A stretch of DNA of 25,279 bases from positions 23,599-48,877 of the forward strand of contig VHZZ01006584.1 in assembly GCA_009801015.1 (NCBI GenBank), written 5' to 3'. Positions 18,700 to 25,279 of the stretch are shown one piece after another (within the stretch, counting starts at the first letter, position 1; every line of letters starts with the position of its first letter). The notes under the pieces are model-generated. The model made no database searches. It saw nothing but the letters and a program-made list of their open reading frames with translations, and was not told the DNA's origin. The translations under genes and the position numbers were made by a program. Origin of the DNA: Silene noctiflora. Its lineage: Eukaryota; Streptophyta; Magnoliopsida; Caryophyllales; Caryophyllaceae.

Positions 18700-19650
18700 G
18701 AGGCGAAGGTGTCAGAGTTTGTAGGTGATGGTTTGGCAAGTGCGATGGTGGACTGTAATTTATATAAATGGTCAAAAATTCTGCTAATTTCTCAGGATCC
18801 CAGTCTGGGAAAATGATTTATATAAAATACTAAATAACTTGCTAAAATATGGTATTTTGCTTGGTAATTTTAATTACTATGTGGGGGATTTGTGACGGAA
18901 AATTTAGGATTTTTAGAACACTTTAATTATTTTAAATTCGATCTGCAAGATAACTCAGACTGACAGAATACAATGAAGTTTCCTGCAGACTAACTGAAAT
19001 GATTTGGAACTAATAGAACTTAATCAAAGCAGTAAGCCAATGATTAAGGTTGTGTTGATTAATCCCATCACTCAGCAAAGAACTAATCTACACCCTCTCA
19101 ACACTAAACATAAAAGAATACTCAAGTACACATCCAAGAGCCTTAAACACAGAAAATTTCTGGTTTTAGGGTTTTTAATTTTTCAAATCTGAGTATTACA
19201 TTCAGTCCTCTTGGTTTATATAGGCCAAGGGGATGCATGTGACTCGTACAAAGACTTGATCTAAGGGCTATAAATGGCTCACACAAGTAACAACTAACAG
19301 TCTTAGAGAAAATATATTATAAACAGACAAAATAAAAAAGCAATAAAGCATAAAGCATTGTTGTCTTGTTCAGCTTCCTTGTTTGCTAGCTGCAGGTCAA
19401 TTAAGAGGGGTGGTACGATGGTTGGATTTTTTTTAACCTTCTCTGATTGTTATACAACCAAAAGGACCTTCCTCAATAAATACCTAGAGCTTCCTGACCA
19501 AAAGAGAAAGACTGATACTGAATTTCCTGCAATACTGCAATGCTTTGCATAAGCTGTTTTATTCTTAATTAACTAACTGGCCTTTTGAAAATGTGTGGAC
19601 AAGGGAAATTCATCCACGCGATGTTTCTTTTCAAAAAACATTTTCTTTTA
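18700..19650. other. Spacer without recognised genes
   Basis: AT-rich DNA. Open frames of about 60 codons at 19004 and 19358 show no family resemblance. TGTGTGGACAAGGG at about 19595 is shared with 23717 (GGTGTGGACAAGGG), which also lies just left of a primer-binding-like site. The last 60 bases may therefore be the internal edge of the Tat/Ogre-like element at 19.65 kb. Confidence 0.4.
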
Positions 19651-22137
19651 GAGTCGCTACTAAATATTAATGTAAATTTAGAAAACTAATTTTAGAGATT
19701 CAGGTTCGTGTGAGATTACATGTTAAGAAGTTTATTATCTTTAAATACCCAACCCCGCCTGTTACAATAACGGCCTCTACTAATAGAATACAATGGCTAT
19801 TCGGTTATGTTTCATATGAAATGCAATCATCGATTTAAACCATAACATGTGAATTTCATTTTAATCATTTAATGCAATTAACTTCGTCGAAGTAATTTAG
19901 CATGTGAGTTCATTTAAATTAACTAATATAAACAAACAAGAGATATGAAAGAGACGTTCTTACTCTTTGAATAAGAGGGATTAACAAACATTATTGGTTA
20001 GCCAAAAATACAACACAAATTACAAACAATACAAATCAAAAGCTAAAATTAATTAAACATGGTAAACTAAAATTAATTGAACATTATCTAATAAGAAAAC
20101 AAATTAGAAACATATTTTGGATAGTTCATGGGTCTGGAAAACACGAAACAAACAGATTAGACCTGCGCACTACCCGAGTTTCATATAAAATCAATGTTAA
20201 TTACAAATTAAGCCCTAAATTAATGATATAAATCACAAAAATTGACTTAAATTCAAATTATAAATTATAAGATGAGAAAACATCACAAATTAAAATTTAC
20301 ATAACTAAATACAAATTAGTCTTAATTACTCAATAAACTAGACAATTAATTAAATTAACATGTGAAACATTATAAAAATGAACAAAGCATGGCAAATACA
20401 AGGAGAATTTCATTCTAATTAATTTAGACATCGAAAATTTCATATTGAATATCAAAATTAAGAACATGCCATGAAATGAACTAAAAAGAAATAAACTAAA
20501 TCGATTAACAAAATTACATCAATATACATGGTTAGTAAATATGAACAAAGGAAAAACCAACAAAAATATCTACACAAAAAATCAAACAAGGTTAGTATTA
20601 AATAAACGAAAAAAACGTAATAAAGACGATAAATAAGAAGGAATAAAAACGAAAAAAATGAGAGAGAAGAGATAGGTAATATTGCACCCTCAGCCTACAT
20701 ATAAATTGTTGACACCAGTTTGGGTCGTAATCGATCATAGATTAATCTCGAGGGGCCTTCGTCAACGAAAGTTGAATAATTGAAGCACGGTTTTGCAAAG
20801 TTGACAGGCGATTTTCAAACGCGGATTTCTCCTTTGCTTCTCAACAAAATTTTTTTTTGAAAGATGTTTGGAATCTAAGTAAAACGTAGTTTCTGAAAGT
20901 GAAAACTAAAGGGACTCGTCTTTGGTGTAAAGGCAGATAAATCGAGGCAAAACAGGCGCTGAAAAACACGTGAAAACAAAGTGTTTGAACACTCTGTTTT
21001 TCGAGCGTATTTGAGTGATTTGTGGTGAATGTTTTTGGGTGTGATTGCTTGGGATTTGTGCACGGATATGTGGAGATACTAGGGGTTCGAAAGTGGGGGT
21101 GTTCGTGAGGAGTTTGAACACGGTTTGGAGATGTTTGTGTTGGACTTCCTTTCGGGTTTTTGGTGAGGTTAGTTAGGGTTTTATGAGAGTTTTAGTTGAG
21201 GGTTAAGGCAAAGAACGAAGGGGGTCGTAGGTTATGGCAATATGAAGTGATATGGTTGTGATAGAGTTGGTTTTGGAAAGACAATCCCTTTCCTTATCTC
21301 GGTTGCTTTGTGAGCTGTTTGAGGGAAGGTAGGATATATGAAGCTTGAGAAATAAGCTAAGGGAATATGGGTGAGAAAAATAGCATGGATACAGGTTTAA
21401 GGATGCGGGTTTGGGGTGTAAAATCATGAGTTTGACACCCTGTTTTAATGCGTGAAAACAGTGGGATTGGGTTGGTTTTTTGGTTGGGTTTTATCATGGG
21501 TTGGGACTTGAGTTATGGGTGGATATATGAGCTAGGTGTTAGGAGAATGACGGGTCAAGATGGGGCTTCGAATGTGCATGGGTTGGACACAGAAAAACAG
21601 AGCATTGGGCTGCTGTTTGTGTCGTGTTTAGAGAGGCTTAGACGTAGCTTTGGATTGGGTTTTGATGTGGATATTGGTGTGTACTAAGGGGATTCGAACA
21701 CGGAGCTGATGGGGAAGGGAAATGGCTTGAAAACACTTCGGAAATCGAACCCAAAACCAAGCACATATCGAGCTTGAAATCGAGTGTAAAAACTGACGTA
21801 AAAATCGAGTTTTTAAATCAACTTATAAAACGATTTAAAACTTTCACAAAATATTTTCCAAATAAATGATTTTTCAAATCAAATGTTAATTTTATTTTCA
21901 ATAAAATAAACTCGGGGAATTAAATTGAAATTAAAATGATAAAATGAATTTATTAAATAAAAATTAATTTAAATATCATTTAAATTAATAAAATAACATC
22001 ATCGATAACGACCATTCTACATCATAAAATGAGCTCCAAATAATGACTATGCTAACTAAGTAGTACATGTCGTTCTGTTATCATCGGGTGTTTGTCGGGA
22101 GTCTATAAAGGCCAATATCGACAGATACGGGTATACA
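19651..22137 (-). mobile_element. Probable degraded Tat/Ogre-like LTR (left copy)
   Basis: On the - strand, CAAAGTGGGGG (22141-22151) is a polypurine tract followed by TGTATACCCGTATCTGTC from 22137, as at the start of a 3' LTR. At the other end, AGTAGCGACTC (19651-19661) resembles the TGGCGACTC start of a tRNA-Arg primer-binding site used by Ogre-like elements. The interval of about 2.5 kb would be one LTR. It is very AT-rich between 19.8 and 20.65 kb and between 21.8 and 22.0 kb. It shares CACCCTCAG..TACAT (about 20685-20702) and CCGCC..(t)aacg/tcagcg-TCTACTAAT (about 19755-19780) with the right copy. No coding frame was recognised. Confidence 0.4.
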
Positions 22138-22151
22138 TAGCCCCCACTTTG
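22138..22151 (-). other. Polypurine tract of the minus-strand element
   Basis: The + strand reads ATAGCCCCCACTTTG, giving CAAAGTGGGGGCTAT on the - strand directly before TGTATACC. A G-run of this sort followed by TGTA is the usual polypurine tract/3' LTR junction. Identification depends on the flanking LTR call. Confidence 0.5.
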
Positions 22152-22351
22152 ACTGAGGCTTGGACGAGCGAAAGTCAAAGTATACCCCAAGTCTAATGAC
22201 CTGAGGATTCCACGGGTCTTTTAGGGTCCATTAAACCTGCGTATTTAAGCTCGCCAGCCATAAGAAGAGATCATACGTGAAACATGGTTCTGGACGCCTC
22301 AACTTTTGCAGTCAATTCATTATCGTTGGTCGTCGACCCATAATTACTTTG
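22152..22351 (-). mobile_element. Internal remnant of the Tat/Ogre-like element, left part
   Basis: Non-coding DNA with GACTGAGGCTTGGACGAGCG and AAAGTCAAAGTATACCCC, sequence of the type found next to the polypurine tract in Tat-like elements. The solo LTR at 22357 has split it from 23630-23874. Confidence 0.35.
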
Positions 22352-22356
22352 ATTAT
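22352..22356. repeat. Target-site duplication ATTAT of the solo LTR, left copy
   Basis: ATTAT precedes TGTAATACGCG at 22357 and is repeated exactly at 23625-23629 after the TTACA end. Confidence 0.8.
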
Positions 22357-23624
22357 TGTAATACGCGCCCTATCGGGGGACCCGTTGGCTGACCATAGAT
22401 ACCCTTGATTATGTAGACCCGTTGATAAGGACACCAGGAACTCTATCTAGTAGGGGACACGCGGTCGAGTGTGGGACACTCGACCGAGTGCGTCTGACTC
22501 GGTCGAGTATGTTGGTACTCGACCGAGTGTGTGAGTAACAACATAATATAATGTTACGCGGAAATCAAACCCGAAACCAATTCATTTCATTTCTTTTCTC
22601 AAAACCTAAAATCAGAACATTTCTCCCTCTACCTTCTTCATCCCTATCTCTCTTTCAAGCCTCTACCTAGAAGACCACCATGTGAGTGGACGCGTGCGTC
22701 GGTTCCGGTCTAGTCACCTGTTAAACAGGTAAGGTAAGTCATCATCACCATCTGTGGGTTTTGGGTTAAGGTTATGGTTGTGTTTAATTTGGTCATACCG
22801 TTGTTCTAGGTGTCGATAGCGGTTTTCCGTGATCGTGTATGCGTTGATGATCGATGCTTCTTGGATTGCTGTTCAGGTAGGGTTTCCCTACTCAGTTGGT
22901 TGTATATCAGTATACATATAATGTGATGATTTCATGATTATTGTACGGATGAGTTATGATGGTGATGTTGTGTTGATATTGTGAGCCATTTTGAGAGATG
23001 GTCTCACCCCCATTGTTCGACTCTTGTGTTTCTCGACGCAAGGGTCATGTGCACATTAATAGACTTGGGTTCGCTCGTTACGATGAGCGGGGCTTAGGTG
23101 GTACGACTGCGGTCCCCACTGGCGGCAAGGATTACCTGTTGTGATGGGTAATCTGGCAGGGCTACACACCTCGGTGTGTAGTCAGTTACCGGTTAATATG
23201 GAGTTTGGAGATGGTGGTTATAGTTCACTATGATTGCTTATGAATTACATTATGTTGTGTTGTTGTACAGTTGACTGACCCCGTTTATGTTTTCAAAACT
23301 GTAATGATCCATTCAGGGATGGTGAGCAGGTTGACCTACAGGTTTGGTTTGGATGTGTGGATACGTTGTTGCTTGGTATATGTTGCGGGTTCGGAGGTCG
23401 TATGACATAATAGTACTCTTAGATGTTAGTGGAGTCATCAGTCGTACTTTCTTTTCTTATGTAATCGAGTTGTACTTTGGTCTCCCGTTCTAATTATGTA
23501 AAACAACTACTAAATATTCTTGGATGGTCAATTTAATATACTTACCTCGAACAACCGAGATGGTAACGCCCTTGGTTATCAGGGAAGGTCTAGGTAAGAC
23601 TCCTTGGTAAGTAGGGGTGTTACA
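22357..23624 (+). mobile_element. Solo LTR of 1268 bp (TGTAA...TTACA)
   Basis: The unit begins TGTAATACGCGCCC and ends GGGGTGTTACA, thus TG...CA with a 5-bp inverted terminal TGTAA/TTACA, and is flanked by exact ATTAT duplications. No primer site, polypurine tract or coding domain lies inside, as expected for a solo LTR left by recombination between the two LTRs of a full element. The TGTAACACCCC-type end is common in plant Ty3/gypsy LTRs. The + orientation is preferred because ATAATATAATG (about 22543) is followed by a pyrimidine-rich leader-like stretch (22585-22670), but this is not certain. Confidence 0.75.
22462..22528. repeat. Two perfect hairpins built on CGGTCGAGT/ACTCGACCG
   Basis: Hairpin 1 has arms CGGTCGAGTGT (22462-22472) and ACACTCGACCG (22476-22486) around a GGG loop. 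Hairpin 2 has arms ACTCGGTCGAGTA (22497-22509) and TACTCGACCGAGT (22516-22528) around a 6-base loop. The 9-mer CGGTCGAGT thus occurs four times in alternating orientation. They lie about 15-80 bases upstream of the presumed TATA box of the solo LTR. Confidence 0.92.
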
Positions 23625-23629
23625 ATTAT
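23625..23629. repeat. Target-site duplication ATTAT of the solo LTR, right copy
   Basis: Exact copy of 22352-22356, placed directly after the TTACA end of the solo LTR. Confidence 0.8.
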
Positions 23630-23874
23630 TTTTATCAACATTGGTCATCGGTCTCTTACTTCGCATAAATGTGGGTTGAGCTTTATCCTTAAGTGCCTAC
23701 GTATCCATTGTGACGGTGTGGACAAGGGCCACCCGCACCGCGCGCACCTGCGCGTTGGAAGTTTGAGGCGGTGGTAGTTATCTCACGAAACTTTATGTTG
23801 ACAAAGAACGTCCTGGGCCGTTATCGATTTGAAAGGCATTAAAACCGGTGAATGGTTTGAACAAGCCTGCATTT
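23630..23874 (-). mobile_element. Internal remnant of the Tat/Ogre-like element, right part
   Basis: Joined to the DNA left of the solo LTR, this restores a continuous stretch: TAATTACTTTG-ATTAT-TTTTATCAACATTG. It contains TAAGTGCCTACGTATCC, a phrase I associate with the 3' part of plant Tat-like elements, and a GC-rich stretch CCCGCACCGCGCGCACCTGC near 23732. No coding domain is visible. Confidence 0.35.
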
Positions 23875-25279
23875 GTGGAGTCGCTCCCAATTTTTTTGGA
23901 TAATTGGATCCGTTTGAATACTTCGTGTCATGTCAAGACACAGAGTGACATGAACACTAAGAAATTCGTCGCCCTTAGCATTCCATGTCTAGAATGACTT
24001 TCGCGATGCCAATGAACACTGGTGTTCACAGATATCTGAGTAAGGGGTGAGGGTACGTACTAGGAATCTCTTATTAGAACACCTAATCCCGCCCGCCTCG
24101 ATATCAGCGTCTACTAATGATCAGGGAATGTCATTTATACTCGATATGCTATTAATTTATATGCATGTAATACAACAAACAATGTTTTAATCCTAACAAG
24201 TGAATTAGACTAAGTCGGTTGACACATAATTAGCATCCAATTGGGTCAAAGTGGAAATTTATATTCACTACACATAAAAAGGATAAACAAACTAAAAATA
24301 AATAAATTACAAAAGGTGAATAACGAATCTACATCACAAACACATATGAAAGAATTTTAGAAATTAAAAGAAGGAAAATGCAGCGATATTACTGATAATG
24401 GTCAGTTGTAAATTAATTAGAATGGCTACGTCAAAACGAGATGAGATCAGAGATAGAAACCAACCCAGAACAGGCGCAGCAGGACTTGAGTCCTCTGGAA
24501 GAGGCGCATCGGCTATTGCGTTTGTTCTTGAGTTGGTTTCTGACTGTGAAAGTTAGACTCGCAGGTTTGTTAATATTTATTGGTTAATTTAAACATATTT
24601 ATTAGTATATAACTCAAAGGAAGTAGTTTAATCAGATTATACAGGCTAAAGAATGTCGTAAAGGAAAAACAAAAGAAAGACAAAAGAGCGGATAATCGAG
24701 GAAGAAGAAGAAAAGCAAGAACAGACAAGGAACCTCTGGAATAGGCGCAGGAGGTGTTGCGACTGTTCCAAAATGCGCATCTGTTCGTGCATTTCTTCTC
24801 GACTGTCTTTCTCTACTGACTCGTCAAAAAGGTTTAAAAATTAAGATTTTAAAAGATAAATTGAACGTGTATGTGACGTGACATAAACTCTTACATTAAA
24901 TAAAAATACAGAAAATAAAATACAAAATGGAAATACACCCTCAGACTTACATGTTTAAGAAACGAGATTGACTAATTCGACTTTAGTGATTGCTCGACTC
25001 GATGCAAAACGAAGATGCCCTTGAAAAAGGATTGTGTAACAAGTTGATTTAAAACTTGATTAGGTGTAGTGGTCAAGTTGGTTGGTCCATACAATTGAGA
25101 CTGGTACCCAGAAGGATCTGGCCTTACGTGGTCGAGTAGATCTAGCACGTAAGCGTCAATAGCAAAAGTTCGTGGTCTTAGAAAGCAAAGAGAGAAGAGA
25201 AGGGCGGACACTCGCGTGAAAAATATGTGAGGCGAAGGCCTGTATTTATACTAGTCACGAGGTGGGAGTTCTGAAAGGA
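23875..25279 (-). mobile_element. Probable Tat/Ogre-like LTR (right copy), cut by window end
   Basis: On the - strand the end carries GGGAGCGACTCCAC (23875-23888), similar to a tRNA-Arg primer-binding site. At the far right GTATAAATAC (25242-25251 on the + strand as GTATTTATAC) is a good - strand TATA box, so transcription would run leftward. A 79-codon open frame downstream of it (24972-25211, - strand) matches no family I know and is probably LTR leader. TCTGGAAxAGGCGCA occurs near 24495 and 24734, part of a partly duplicated block. The LTR continues beyond 25279. Confidence 0.45.

Noticed and set aside
20875-21427. Overlapping 60-74 codon frames on the - strand
   Set aside because: They fall within the presumed degraded LTR, overlap one another in different frames and show no domain.
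24972-25211. 79-codon - strand frame as a host gene
   Set aside because: It lies just downstream of a - strand TATA box within repeat-like DNA and matches no protein family; LTR leader is the simpler reading.
1-25279. CRISPR array, bacterial operon or phage-like system
   Set aside because: The coding content is spliced plant gene plus plant retroelements; no regularly spaced repeats or bacterial genes are present.

Overview
The window is plant nuclear DNA: AT-rich, with long introns, GT-AG splice sites, LTR retrotransposons and SINE/MITE debris. The short TACTCCGT / ACAGAGTA termini, GACGGAGAG...CCGTC motifs and TCGACCGAGT hairpins remind me of Caryophyllales, perhaps Caryophyllaceae. That is an impression from memory, not a proof.

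Region 1 (1-13.3 kb) holds one complete gene on the + strand, GIGANTEA (GI), the circadian-clock and photoperiodic-flowering regulator. I could place 14 coding exons by matching to the known GI protein. Every junction is GT-AG, all phases agree and no internal stop or frameshift is seen. The exons sum to 3534 bp, or 1177 codons plus stop, close to the 1173 residues of Arabidopsis GI. Two further non-coding 5' leader exons are likely. GI introns have collected small transposons: SINE remnants in introns 9 and 13, a Stowaway-like scar in intron 9 and a foldback/MULE-like MITE in intron 10.

Region 2 (13.72-17.38 kb) is a complete but non-autonomous Ty3/gypsy-type LTR retrotransposon starting about 750 bp past the GI stop and in the same orientation. 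It has ~807-bp LTRs, a perfect 5-bp target duplication (CCATT), a tRNA-Met primer-binding site and a polypurine tract. Its internal part is only 2.04 kb, with a broken gag and a protease-like frame but no reverse transcriptase, RNase H or integrase.

Region 3 (17.4-19.6 kb) is mostly unassigned. It contains a small gene-like locus of lysine/glutamate-rich exons in which an intron+exon unit is tandemly duplicated, with an in-frame stop in the last copy.

Region 4 (19.65-25.28 kb) looks like decayed Tat/Ogre-like LTR material on the - strand. It has two tRNA-Arg-like primer-binding sites and one polypurine tract. Nested inside is a clean 1268-bp solo LTR (TGTAA...TTACA) flanked by the 5-bp target duplication ATTAT and carrying two perfect hairpins near its presumed promoter.

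I found no evidence of a wholly new biological system. The most unusual items are the gag-protease-only retrotransposon with an unrecognised C-terminal segment, the duplicated intron/exon gene-like locus, and the hairpin pair in the solo LTR.
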